Made by a program: the position numbers and the translations under genes. From Parasporobacterium sp. (GTDB taxonomy: Bacteria > Bacillota > Clostridia > Lachnospirales > Lachnospiraceae), in assembly GCA_017459985.1 (NCBI GenBank), contig JAFUBX010000005.1, positions 62,001 through 126,000 on the forward strand: 64,000 nt of DNA, given 5' to 3'. Shown in pieces: positions 26,388-34,743 of the stretch (within the stretch, counting starts at the first letter, position 1; each line of letters opens with the position of its first letter). The notes beneath the pieces are model-generated. The model saw only the letters and a program-made list of their open reading frames with translations, was not told the DNA's origin and searched no databases.

Positions 26388-27542
26388 TCAATCAAGATCC
26401 AGATCGTCGGGATTGCGGTCAGCAAGTCCATAAGCCGCAAGGATGTCATCAGAAGGATTCACTGCTCCTGTACCTGTCACAGCGGAGGATGGAGCCGAAG
26501 TCCCTGCTGCAGACTGCATGCTGTCTCCGGGAAGCAGTGACGGATCCACATCATCAAATCCAAGCTGATTTCTGACCATCGCACGGACTCTTTCGTAAAA
26601 TTCCGGATTGGATTTCAGATAATTCTTGGTGTTCTCACGTCCCTGGCCGATCTTCTCGCCGCTATAGGAGTACCATGCCCCGGATTTATTGATGATTCCG
26701 AATTCCACTGCCTGATCCAGAATGTCTCCGACCGCGGAGATGCCCTCACCGAAAATAATATCAAATTCCGCTTCCCGGAAGGGCGGGGCGACTTTATTCT
26801 TCACAACCTTAGCCCGTACCCGATTGCCGATCACATCGCCTGCCTGCTTCAAAGATTCGATCCTGCGGATATCAATTCTCACAGATGCATAGAACTTCAG
26901 TGCCCGCCCGCCGGTCGTCGTCTCGGAAGGACCGTAGAACACGCCGATCTTCTCCCGAAGCTGATTAATAAAGATGATGGAGCAGCCGGTCTTATTGGCG
27001 ACCGCAGTCAGTTTCCGGAGCGCCTGGCTCATCAGGCGGGCCTGTGCACCTACGGTGGCGTCACCCATCTCTCCTTCAATCTCATGCTTCGGAACCAGTG
27101 CTGCCACAGAGTCAACTACAATGATATCAATCGCTCCTGACCGTACCATCGTCTCGCAGATCTCCAGCCCCTGCTCGCCGTAATCCGGTTGAGAGATATA
27201 CAGATTGTCCACATCCACGCCGATGTCCCGCGCGTACTTAGGATCCAGCGCATGCTCCGCATCGATGAATCCGGCGATCCCGCCTGACTTCTGGACTTCC
27301 GCAACAATGTGAAGCGCCAGGGTCGTCTTGCCGCTGGCCTCCGGTCCGTAGATCTCGATGATCCGTCCCTTGGGGATGCCGCCTACGCCTAACGCCTTAT
27401 CCAGACTGATAGATCCGGTGGAGATCGTCTCTACATCCATCGCGCTCTTGTCACCGAGCTTCATGACAGACCCCTTGCCATAATCCTTCTCAATCTTTGA
27501 AATGGCCGCATCCAATGCTTTTCTTTTCTCGTTATTATCCAT
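26388..27542 (-). CDS. recA: Recombinase RecA
   Basis: ATP-dependent strand-exchange protein and SOS co-protease. The 384 residues show the Walker [14 protein letters not shown] (about 62-74), [20 protein letters not shown], the L1/L2 regions (EGEMGD..., [16 protein letters not shown]) and a C-terminal tail ending with acidic residues. I use ATG 27542 ([14 protein letters not shown]) because AAGGAGAG is 6-7 bases upstream; the frame remains open 8 codons further but through the ribosome site. A LexA box and promoter lie upstream. It is on the strand opposite its neighbours. Confidence 0.97.
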   Translation of the reverse strand: MDNNEKRKALDAAISKIEKDYGKGSVMKLGDKSAMDVETISTGSISLDKALGVGGIPKGRIIEIYGPEASGKTTLALHIVAEVQKSGGIAGFIDAEHALDPKYARDIGVDVDNLYISQPDYGEQGLEICETMVRSGAIDIIVVDSVAALVPKHEIEGEMGDATVGAQARLMSQALRKLTAVANKTGCSIIFINQLREKIGVFYGPSETTTGGRALKFYASVRIDIRRIESLKQAGDVIGNRVRAKVVKNKVAPPFREAEFDIIFGEGISAVGDILDQAVEFGIINKSGAWYSYSGEKIGQGRENTKNYLKSNPEFYERVRAMVRNQLGFDDVDPSLLPGDSMQSAAGTSAPSSAVTGTGAVNPSDDILAAYGLADRNPDDLDLD

Positions 27543-27565
27543 ATGACTCTCCTTTATAGCAGACA

Positions 27566-27579
27566 CGAACTTATGTTCG
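27566..27579 (-). promoter_or_regulatory. LexA (SOS) box upstream of recA
   Basis: On the minus strand CGAACATAAGTTCG, a near-perfect match to the Gram-positive SOS operator CGAAC-N4-GTTYG. It lies between the -10 box and the recA Shine-Dalgarno sequence, where bound LexA would block RNA polymerase. lexA is at 60481 in this window with the same box type. Confidence 0.92.
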
Positions 27580-27584
27580 GTTTT

Positions 27585-27613
27585 ATGTTATAGTATTTCC
27601 CTGTATTTGTCAA
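27585..27613 (-). promoter_or_regulatory. Promoter of recA
   Basis: On the minus strand a perfect TTGACA (27608-27613), 17-base spacer and TAACAT (27585-27590); an overlapping TATAAC gives a shorter 15-base spacing. The LexA box begins 5 bases downstream of the -10. Confidence 0.75.
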
Positions 27614-27865
27614 TCGGTTTGTATGAAATGTTTTGATTACCGCAATGCGCGATATTTCTGATATCTGCTGACGAATAATTTGGCGCTTCCGCACAATTGG
27701 CAGGAAACTCTGGCTTCCGAGGTTATCGCCGGAGATCTCATATTTTCCAGGTGCATCATCTGAAGAAGCTGTTTGCAAATGCCGCTGCTGCTTCTGCGGC
27801 CGACGTTTTTCCCGCTGAAGATTTCAGTCACCGCCATTAACAAGGTCCGATCAGGTGGAGTTTAC

Positions 27866-28052
27866 CGCAATGCTGCATTTTTTCGTCAAATGCTGCCGAA
27901 AATCTCACGCATTTCTGCAATTTTTCGGCAAGGAGTCTCTCTGAGAGCTGTTTCTGCCAAAAATCTCACGCAATGCTGCATTTTTTCGGCAAAATACAGG
28001 TCTGCAGGAACGGTCTGCCGAAAATCTCACGCAATGCTGCATTTTTTCGGCA
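27866..28052. repeat. Array of 37-bp palindromic repeats
   Basis: Three full 37-bp units at 27894-27930, 27955-27991 and 28016-28052, spaced exactly 61 bp start to start (24-bp spacers of different sequence), plus a 5'-truncated unit at 27866-27888. Each begins TGCCGAAAATCTCACGC (unit 2 has TGCCAAAAA) and ends TTTTTCGGCA, so the ends pair over 9 bp, and the core AATGCTGCATT is itself palindromic. Units 2 and 3 differ at one position; unit 1 differs in the core. No cas gene is present. Confidence 0.85.
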
Positions 28053-28322
28053 GCCACTGTCAAAAACATCGAGTATTGCGGTATTGCCATCGTTCGGACT
28101 GGACCGTATATGAAAATATTGGGAAATCTTATCCCTGTTTCCGCAAGAATGACAGGGATAGAAAATGGCGATTATTTCCCGGATGGTCCAAATGGCATAA
28201 TGGAAGCAAGCAGGGAAGAAGCCGCCGGCAGCCCGGGCTTTGCTGTATCGTCTGCAGCCTCAGCTTTCCTGCACTTCCTGCAGCAGGAAGGCAACCGCAC
28301 AAACTGCAGAAGACAAAAAATA

Positions 28323-28345
28323 TCAATGCGTGAGCTTTTCGACAG
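28323..28345 (-). repeat. Degenerate copy of the 37-bp repeat, reverse orientation
   Basis: The stretch AATGCGTGAGCTTTTCGACAG matches the reverse complement of the array unit at 18 of 23 positions. Just beyond it CGGCAGA (28346-28352) and TCTGCCG (28378-28384) form a further inverted repeat with the same TGCCG end motif. Confidence 0.5.
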
Positions 28346-28484
28346 CGGCAGACATAAAATTGCGGCATTGCAGTTAATCTGCCGAAAACCGGTGCCGGAT
28401 ATGGCCGGCCGTGAAGCAGGCTATACTGACAGCTGACACAAAGGATTATAAAATACACGGCGACATAATATGAGAATGTTTATC

Positions 28485-28513
28485 TTGAAAATAGCAGCGT
28501 ATTTTAGTAAACT
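28485..28513 (+). promoter_or_regulatory. Possible promoter of the EF-G2 gene
   Basis: TTGAAA (28485-28490), a 17-base spacer and TAAACT (28508-28513), about 84 bases upstream of ATG 28597. Moderate match. Confidence 0.45.
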
Positions 28514-28596
28514 CTAATCAAGTATGTTTAGGATTCCCGCACATTGATGTATCCGCGTGATTCTGAATATGAAAATATTATTGGAGGTATTATTTT

Positions 28597-30684
28597 ATGA
28601 ATGTTTATAAGACAGAAAACATCAGAAACGTCATCCTTATGGGACACGGCGGATCAGGTAAGTCCACTTTGGCTGAATCCATGGCGTATTCAACGGGTGT
28701 GATCACCAGAATGGGAAATATCACTGACGGAAATACAATTTCCGATTTTGATAAAGAAGAGATCAAGAGAAAATTTTCAATCAGCTCCACCGTCATTCCG
28801 ATCGAGTATGACGGGGTGAAGATCAATGTCATCGACACACCGGGATATTTTGACTTTATCGGCGCTGCAGAGGAAGGCCTGAGTGTCTGTGACGCTGCTG
28901 TGATCGTGGTCAACGCCAAGTCCGGAATCGAAGTCGGCGCTGCCAAGTCCTGGGAGTTCTGCGAGAAGTTCAATGTTCCGAGATTTATCTATGTCTCCGG
29001 TATGGATGACGCCAATGCGGATTATCAGAAGATCACCAGCGATTTAAGAGACCGCTTCGGCATCAAGATCGCTCCGTTCCAGCTTCCGATCAAGGACGGC
29101 AGTGAACTGAAGGGATTTGTGGATGTGATCTCCCAGAAGGCATACACTTATAAGCCCGATGGAAAGTGCGATGAAACGGCAATTCCTTCCGCCCTGGAAG
29201 GAGATGCTGCCAGTGTCCGGGAAGGCGTCATGGAAAGTGTTGCTGAGACCTCCGAAGAACTGATGGAGAAATTCTTCGCAGGGGAAGAGTTCTCTGACGA
29301 TGAGATCATGAGCGCGCTTCATGATGCAGTCAAGGAAGGCGACTGTGTTCCGGTATTTGTGGGATCCTCCATTAAGAATTTCGGTGCAACAAGCCTGATG
29401 CATGCCATCAAGAGATATTTCCCGAATCCGGCCAATTCTCCGACGCTGAAGTCCGGCAAGGACGCTAAAACGGACGCCGTTTTCGAATCCAAATGTGATC
29501 CAGCCGGCCCGCTGGCAGCCTATGTATTCAAGACCATCATTGACCCGTTCATCGGTAAATATTCTCTGGTAAAGGTGTATTCCGGCGTTCTCAAATCCGA
29601 CGATATGCTGTTCAATGCAGAGACCGACCAGTCGGAAAAGATCGCAAAGCTGTATATCATGAGAGGCAAGAACGTGGATGAAGTCAAGGAACTTCAGCCC
29701 GGCGATATCGGTGCCATCGGCAAGCTGGAGCTTGCAAAGACCGGCGACACCCTGTCCAGAAAAGAAGCTCCGATCATTCTGGATAAGTTCGTTTATACCA
29801 CACCGTATACATACAAGAAATATTATGCCGCCAACAAAGGCGAGGAAGACAAGATCTCACAGGCCCTTTCCAAACTGTGCGCAGAGGATAAGACCCTGAA
29901 GGTCGTTGCGGATGAAGAAAACAAGCAGAGCCTTCTGTACGGAATCGGCGATCAGCAGCTGGATGTGGTTGCCTCCAAGATGAAGGAGAAATATAAAGTC
30001 GAGATCGTTCTTGACAAACCGGCATTCCCGTTCCGTGAGACCATCCGCAAGACCGCGGAAGTAGAAGGAAAGCATAAGAAGCAGTCCGGCGGACACGGTC
30101 AGTATGGCCATGTCAAGATGATCTTCGAGCCCTCCGGCGATCTTGAGACTCCGTATATTTTCGAAGAGAAGATCTTCGGCGGTTCTGTTCCGAAGAACTT
30201 CTTCCCGGCTGTAGAGAAGGGGATTCAGGAATGCGTCCTGAAAGGACCTCTGGCCAGCTATCCGGTCGTGGGCGTAAAGGCTACTCTGATCGACGGTTCC
30301 TACCATCCGGTTGACTCCAACGAAATGTCCTTCAAGATGGCTGCAACGATTGCCTTCAAGAAGGGATTCATGGATGCGGGCCCGATCCTTCTGGAGCCCA
30401 TCGCTTCCCTGAAGGTGACCGTTCCCAACGAATTCACCGGTGATGTCATGGGCGATCTGAACAAGAGAAGAGGACGTGTTCTGGGTATGAATCCGGCAGA
30501 TCTCGGAAAAACCGTCATTGAAGCGGATATCCCGATGTCCGAACTGTACGGCTATAACACGGATCTTCGTTCCATGACCGGCGGTTTCGGTGATTTCGCT
30601 TATGAGTTCTCCCGTTATGAGCAGGCTCCGGCAGATGTTCAGCAGAAGGAAGTTGCTGCACGGCAGTCCAAGGACGACGAATAA
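28597..30684 (+). CDS. Elongation factor G-like protein (EF-G2 family)
   Basis: Translational GTPase of 695 residues related to EF-G, but of the second, divergent lineage. The P-loop reads GHGGSGKST (16-24) instead of the AHIDHGKTT of true EF-G, switch II has DTPGYFDF, and the guanine-specificity motif is SGMDDAN where EF-G has NKMD. Domains II-V follow, with HKKQSGGHGQYGHVKM and GGSVPKNFFPAVEKGI of domain IV and RRGRVLGM of domain V. Role in vivo is uncertain: such paralogues are proposed to act in special translation or recycling states. GGAGG lies 9 bases before ATG 28597. Confidence 0.9.
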   Translation: MNVYKTENIRNVILMGHGGSGKSTLAESMAYSTGVITRMGNITDGNTISDFDKEEIKRKFSISSTVIPIEYDGVKINVIDTPGYFDFIGAAEEGLSVCDAAVIVVNAKSGIEVGAAKSWEFCEKFNVPRFIYVSGMDDANADYQKITSDLRDRFGIKIAPFQLPIKDGSELKGFVDVISQKAYTYKPDGKCDETAIPSALEGDAASVREGVMESVAETSEELMEKFFAGEEFSDDEIMSALHDAVKEGDCVPVFVGSSIKNFGATSLMHAIKRYFPNPANSPTLKSGKDAKTDAVFESKCDPAGPLAAYVFKTIIDPFIGKYSLVKVYSGVLKSDDMLFNAETDQSEKIAKLYIMRGKNVDEVKELQPGDIGAIGKLELAKTGDTLSRKEAPIILDKFVYTTPYTYKKYYAANKGEEDKISQALSKLCAEDKTLKVVADEENKQSLLYGIGDQQLDVVASKMKEKYKVEIVLDKPAFPFRETIRKTAEVEGKHKKQSGGHGQYGHVKMIFEPSGDLETPYIFEEKIFGGSVPKNFFPAVEKGIQECVLKGPLASYPVVGVKATLIDGSYHPVDSNEMSFKMAATIAFKKGFMDAGPILLEPIASLKVTVPNEFTGDVMGDLNKRRGRVLGMNPADLGKTVIEADIPMSELYGYNTDLRSMTGGFGDFAYEFSRYEQAPADVQQKEVAARQSKDDE

Positions 30685-30691
30685 TCACTTT

Positions 30692-31957
30692 ATGTTTTAC
30701 GATATTATTATTATTGGTGGCGGTGCATCTGGTTTATGCACCGCCATTCACTCCAAAACAGAAAATAACACCGTTCTGGTGCTGGATCATAACAGCATTC
30801 CCGGAAAGAAGATCCTTTCCACGGGAAACGGAAGATGCAATCTGACCAATGTCAATGCCTCCGTGGATCTGTTTGACAGCAATCCGGAAGGACTGATCCC
30901 TTACATGACTTCGGGAGATCCTTTGTTTTATCAGGAAGTGATCTCCCAGTTTGATTGTCATGATACGATCAATTTTTTCGCGGAAAACGGATTATTATGC
31001 GTGGATAAGAACGGATATATCTATCCCCGCTCGGAGCAGGCGTCAGCAGTGAATGAACTTCTGAGGAACCGCTGTGAGGATCTGGGTGTGGAGATCGTTG
31101 TGGGTCATGATGTCAGGAGCATTTCCAAGAAGAAGGATTCGGAATTCATCGTAGACTCCAAATATGAATGCAGCAACCTGGTGCTTGCCACAGGCGGCCT
31201 TGCCGGAGCATCCACCGGAAATGACGGCAGCGGTTACAAGATGGCCCGGACCTTCGGTCATGAGCTGGTGGAACCGATCCCGGCTCTGTGCGGGATCAAA
31301 TGCAGGGATCCCTTCTTCCGGCATCTAAAGGGGACCCGGACCGATGCTAAGCTGATCTTTAAAGCAAACGGGAAGAATATTTCTGTTCAGGGAAATCTCC
31401 AGTTCACGGATTACGGGATTTCCGGGATTCCGGCATTTCAAATCTCTTCCATTATCGGATATATGCTGGCTATCGGGGAATCTCCGGTGATTACCATTGA
31501 TTTCATTCCGGAAATCGCTTTATATGAACTGGTTAATTTACTGTACCGGAATTACCAGCTGATCCCGAAAAGCGCCCGGTTTGATGACCCGGTCACCCGG
31601 ATGCTGACCGGTATCCTCAATAAGAACGTGATCTCCGCCATTATGAGGCAATTCACGATTCCCGCAGAAAATGATCCGGATGCACTGTGTCTGGCCCTTG
31701 CAAGGGCGATTAAGCTGTTTCAGGTTCATCCCTATGAGCTGATGCCCTTTGAGAATGCCCAGACAACGGCGGGCGGGATCTTTACCGGAGATGTGGATCC
31801 GCTTACCATGGAATCCAGACTGGTGAAGGGACTGTTCTTTACGGGAGAGATTCTGGATGTCAACGGGATCTGCGGCGGATACAATCTGCAGTGGGCTTTC
31901 AGTACCGCGGCAATCTGCGGAAAGACCCTGAGATCCAGACAGTCATTCCGGTTGTAG
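30692..31957 (+). CDS. NAD(P)/FAD-dependent oxidoreductase, HI0933/BaiN-like
   Basis: Flavoprotein of 421 residues of the HI0933/BaiN-like family. The N terminus MFYDIIIIGGGASGLCTAIHS is a Rossmann dinucleotide fold, followed by the diagnostic GKKILSTGNGRCNLTN (about 37-52); the C terminus carries TTAGGIFTGDVDPLTMESRLVKGLFFTGEILDVNGICGGYNLQWAFSTA-type residues that close the FAD site. ATG 30692 is 7 bases after the EF-G2 stop; the frame is open upstream but inside that gene. Family members reduce enoyl or steroid substrates in some bacteria; the substrate here is unknown. Followed immediately by another FAD protein. Confidence 0.87.
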   Translation: MFYDIIIIGGGASGLCTAIHSKTENNTVLVLDHNSIPGKKILSTGNGRCNLTNVNASVDLFDSNPEGLIPYMTSGDPLFYQEVISQFDCHDTINFFAENGLLCVDKNGYIYPRSEQASAVNELLRNRCEDLGVEIVVGHDVRSISKKKDSEFIVDSKYECSNLVLATGGLAGASTGNDGSGYKMARTFGHELVEPIPALCGIKCRDPFFRHLKGTRTDAKLIFKANGKNISVQGNLQFTDYGISGIPAFQISSIIGYMLAIGESPVITIDFIPEIALYELVNLLYRNYQLIPKSARFDDPVTRMLTGILNKNVISAIMRQFTIPAENDPDALCLALARAIKLFQVHPYELMPFENAQTTAGGIFTGDVDPLTMESRLVKGLFFTGEILDVNGICGGYNLQWAFSTAAICGKTLRSRQSFRL

Positions 31958-31965
31958 GACAAAGA

Positions 31966-33561
31966 ATGATTCGAATTACACAGCTGAAATTACCATATGA
32001 TTACAAGTCCCGGGACTTGAGAAAAGCATTGATTAAGAAGCTTCGTATTCCAGATACCAGGCTTCTTGATTTTATGATTGCCAGAAAATCCCTGGATGCC
32101 AGGGACAGTTCCCGTCTGTGCTGGTCGTTCACTGTGGATGTGACGCTGCAGAACGAATCGGAGTATCTGAAACACTGCCGCGATCCGAAGATCCAGCCAT
32201 CCCCCAGGGTGAGCTACCGGTTTCCGGAATCCGGAACCGGGATCCTGTCGGAACGGCCGGTTGTAATCGGAAGCGGTCCCGCCGGATTATTCGCGGCATA
32301 TTTTCTGGCAAAGGAAGGATACCGTCCCATTCTGATCGAACGGGGCGCTCCGGTGGAAGAACGGATCCGGTCCGTGAATTTGTTCTGGGAGAACCATGTT
32401 CTGGATCCGGACTCCAATATTCAGTTCGGTGAGGGCGGAGCCGGGACATTTTCCGACGGAAAATTATATACCGGCGTCCATGATCCTTCCGGAAGAAACG
32501 GCCTGGTACTTCAGTCCTTTGCGGATCACGGAGCTCCGAAGGAGATCCTGTATTCCAACAAACCGCATCTGGGAACGGATGTTCTGGTCAGGATCCTTTC
32601 TGAAATGCGTCAGGAGATCCAAAGGAACGGGGGAGAGTACCGGTTCCATACGACATTTGAAGAATTCCTGACGGAAGAAGGAAAGCTGAAAGCACTGAAA
32701 CTGTCCGGCGGAGAGATCCTTCCGGCTCAGGTCGCAGTCCTGGCCATCGGACACTCTGCCCGGGACACCTTCGAATATCTGATCCGGCGTTCTCCTCTTG
32801 AGGTGGCTGCAAAGCCCTTTGCCGTTGGCGTCAGAGCAGAGCATCTGCAGGCAGAGATCAACCGGAGTCAGTATAAAGAAGCAGCAGAGAAATGGAAGCT
32901 TCCGCCGGCGGATTACAAACTGACCTATCATGCCGCTTCCGGAAGAAGCGTTTATTCCTTCTGCATGTGTCCCGGCGGCTATGTGGTAAATTCCTCTTCC
33001 GAAGATGGGTATCTGTGTATCAACGGAATGAGCTATTCCGGGAGAAGCTCTGCAAATGCCAATTCCGCCATCGTTGTCAGCGTTCATCCGTCGGAGGACC
33101 CGATGGAGAATATCCGGTTCCAGAAGGATCTGGAACACAAAGCCTGGATGGCGGGGAACGGAAGGATCATCAGCCAGCGTTTCGGGGATTTCGAACAAGG
33201 CATTCCCAGTTCCGGTTTCGGAAGGATCCTTCCCGTCCATAAAGGAGAAACCGTTATGGCAGATATCCGTTCTGTCCTGCCGGCTCCGATTTGTGAGGAT
33301 ATTGTGGAGGCCATGCATTATTTTTCCGGAAAGATCGCAGGATTTGACGATCCGGATACGATCCTTTCCGCTGTGGAAAGCCGTACCTCCTCTCCGATCC
33401 GCATCCTTCGCGGCGAGGATCTGCAATCTGGTATCTCCGGCATTTATCCGGCAGGAGAAGGCGCCGGATACGCAGGCGGGATCACCAGTGCCGCCATCGA
33501 CGGGATCAAAATATTCGAACAGATCTGCCGCAGTTATCGTCCCTTCAGGAAGAATTTGTAA
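31966..33561 (+). CDS. FAD-dependent dehydrogenase, COG2509-like
   Basis: Uncharacterised flavoprotein of 531 residues. A small N-terminal domain (1 to about 85: MIRITQLKLPYDYKSRDLRKAL...) resembles that seen in this family and is followed by a Rossmann fold PVVIGSGPAGLFAAYFLAKEGY (about 93-114), IQFGEGGAGTFSDGKLYTG, and the C-terminal FAD motif GIYPAGEGAGYAGGITSAAIDGIK. It follows the HI0933-like gene by 8 bases. Substrate unknown. The pairing of two unrelated flavoproteins suggests a shared redox role but nothing in the sequence specifies it. Confidence 0.85.
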   Translation: MIRITQLKLPYDYKSRDLRKALIKKLRIPDTRLLDFMIARKSLDARDSSRLCWSFTVDVTLQNESEYLKHCRDPKIQPSPRVSYRFPESGTGILSERPVVIGSGPAGLFAAYFLAKEGYRPILIERGAPVEERIRSVNLFWENHVLDPDSNIQFGEGGAGTFSDGKLYTGVHDPSGRNGLVLQSFADHGAPKEILYSNKPHLGTDVLVRILSEMRQEIQRNGGEYRFHTTFEEFLTEEGKLKALKLSGGEILPAQVAVLAIGHSARDTFEYLIRRSPLEVAAKPFAVGVRAEHLQAEINRSQYKEAAEKWKLPPADYKLTYHAASGRSVYSFCMCPGGYVVNSSSEDGYLCINGMSYSGRSSANANSAIVVSVHPSEDPMENIRFQKDLEHKAWMAGNGRIISQRFGDFEQGIPSSGFGRILPVHKGETVMADIRSVLPAPICEDIVEAMHYFSGKIAGFDDPDTILSAVESRTSSPIRILRGEDLQSGISGIYPAGEGAGYAGGITSAAIDGIKIFEQICRSYRPFRKNL

Positions 33562-33584
33562 TCCGGACGGGGATATGTTAGAAT
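33556..33584 (+). promoter_or_regulatory. Extended -10 promoter placed 10 bases before the unknown gene's start
   Basis: TTGTAA (33556-33561, overlapping the upstream stop codon), a 17-base spacer and TAGAAT (33579-33584) preceded by TGT, an extended -10. Transcription would start near 33591, only a few bases before ATG 33594, implying a leaderless mRNA. It closely resembles the promoter at 43329-43356. Confidence 0.6.
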
Positions 33585-33593
33585 TTTTCAGTT

Positions 33594-34742
33594 ATGAATG
33601 TGACACTGATCGGAAATCATGACAATTTAATCACTGCCGTTCCCTGCGGAGATGTGATCGTGGAGTATTACAGTGATCCGGCCCGGAAGGATATTCAGTA
33701 TATCCAGGTTTTTGATCCGGTGAAAAATACGCTGTTTGAAGTTTCTCCCGATCTTCCGAAAATCCGGTTTGTAGAGATCAGCAACTGTATCTGGCAGTCT
33801 GAGGATCTGTATTACGCGTCCTGTGATGTTCTTGAAAACAACCGGATGGATATTTCCGTATACCGCTATTCCCTGAAGGAACGTTCCGAAAAGAAGATCT
33901 GCTCCTTCATCCGGAATCTGGATATCCTGAATGAAGATAAACGGGTCAAGCTGTTTATCCTGAATGAATCCACGATCCTGATGCAGACTGAGATCCTGCA
34001 GAAAAGCCTTTCTCAGAATCTGCTCGGAAACATTGAATTCGTTCTGAATCTGTACAATCTGGAAACGGCCAATGTAACCACCGTCACGGATGCCAATTTC
34101 ATCAATAACGGTATCAATGAAGTGATTCCGGTTTCAGAAACAAAGATCCTGGTTAAGACCGGCTATTCCTATATCGAAGATAACCGGCTGGATACCGGGA
34201 GCAAGAGCGAGTCTTTTATCGAGAGCATCTATATCGCCACCGTCGCGAAGTTTATCGCGGACCTGACCCTGGCGAAAGAGAATCTGGATATGCCTCTGAT
34301 CGAATCCGCCTATCTGGACCGGCATATCACAAAGCCTTTTGTTTCCGGCAGTTATACGCATTTCTGCATTGTGGATGAAGAAACCCGGACCGCGAAATGC
34401 GTCTTCTTCAATAATGAAACCGAGGAACGTACAGAATATACGGAATATTCCTTTGATCCGGAGGATCTGTATATTACCCATGTGATCGACAACATTCCTT
34501 ATGTGAGAATCAAAAGCGGGGACGATGTCAAACTGGTCAATTTAAAGACGGCGGAGGCAGATATTCTGTTTTATGATGAGCATTTTATCGCGCAGAGCGG
34601 CACACTGTTCGTGACAGAATCCGCGGATTCCGGACGGAAGATGCATATCTATTCCTATCCGAGACTCCGGCTGGAAGCGGAAGATGACCGGGACTACAGC
34701 TGCATGTGCCGTCTGAAGGACGACTATTATATTTATTGCTGA
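33594..34742 (+). CDS. Hypothetical protein, 382 residues
   Basis: I do not recognise this protein. It has no signal peptide, no membrane segment and no cysteine or P-loop motif; it is rich in acidic and aromatic residues and short beta-strand-like stretches (for example ISVYRYSLKER, MHIYSYPRLRLE), which would suit a repeated beta-sheet or propeller fold, but I cannot prove repeats. There is no Shine-Dalgarno sequence before ATG 33594 and the -10 box is only 10 bases away. miaB begins 1 base after its stop, so it is the first gene of the miaB-mutS-maf-mutL-miaA run. Role unknown. Confidence 0.75.
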   Translation: MNVTLIGNHDNLITAVPCGDVIVEYYSDPARKDIQYIQVFDPVKNTLFEVSPDLPKIRFVEISNCIWQSEDLYYASCDVLENNRMDISVYRYSLKERSEKKICSFIRNLDILNEDKRVKLFILNESTILMQTEILQKSLSQNLLGNIEFVLNLYNLETANVTTVTDANFINNGINEVIPVSETKILVKTGYSYIEDNRLDTGSKSESFIESIYIATVAKFIADLTLAKENLDMPLIESAYLDRHITKPFVSGSYTHFCIVDEETRTAKCVFFNNETEERTEYTEYSFDPEDLYITHVIDNIPYVRIKSGDDVKLVNLKTAEADILFYDEHFIAQSGTLFVTESADSGRKMHIYSYPRLRLEAEDDRDYSCMCRLKDDYYIYC

Positions 34743-34743
34743 G

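Larger units (their letters stand above)
27614..28484. other. Non-coding island between recA and EF-G2
   Basis: About 0.9 kb without a credible gene in an otherwise packed region. It holds the palindromic repeat array (27866-28052), a degenerate reversed copy (28323-28345), a 9-bp hairpin (28130-28138/28152-28160) and a 7-bp hairpin (28274-28290). Open frames at 27773-28333 and 28110-28436 run through these repeats, have no ribosome site I would trust and no recognisable protein features. Confidence 0.7.

Noticed and set aside
27894-28052. CRISPR array (37-bp repeats with constant 24-bp spacers)
   Set aside because: The repeat is a near-complete palindrome, spacers are shorter than usual and carry their own small inverted repeats, only three full units exist, one extra unit is out of phase, and no cas gene is nearby.
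27773-28333. 186-codon open frame through the repeat array
   Set aside because: It encodes the repeats themselves, has no ribosome site or protein features, and ends in low-complexity sequence.
28110-28436. 108-codon open frame in the first island
   Set aside because: No ribosome site, no recognisable motif, overlaps degenerate repeats and hairpins.
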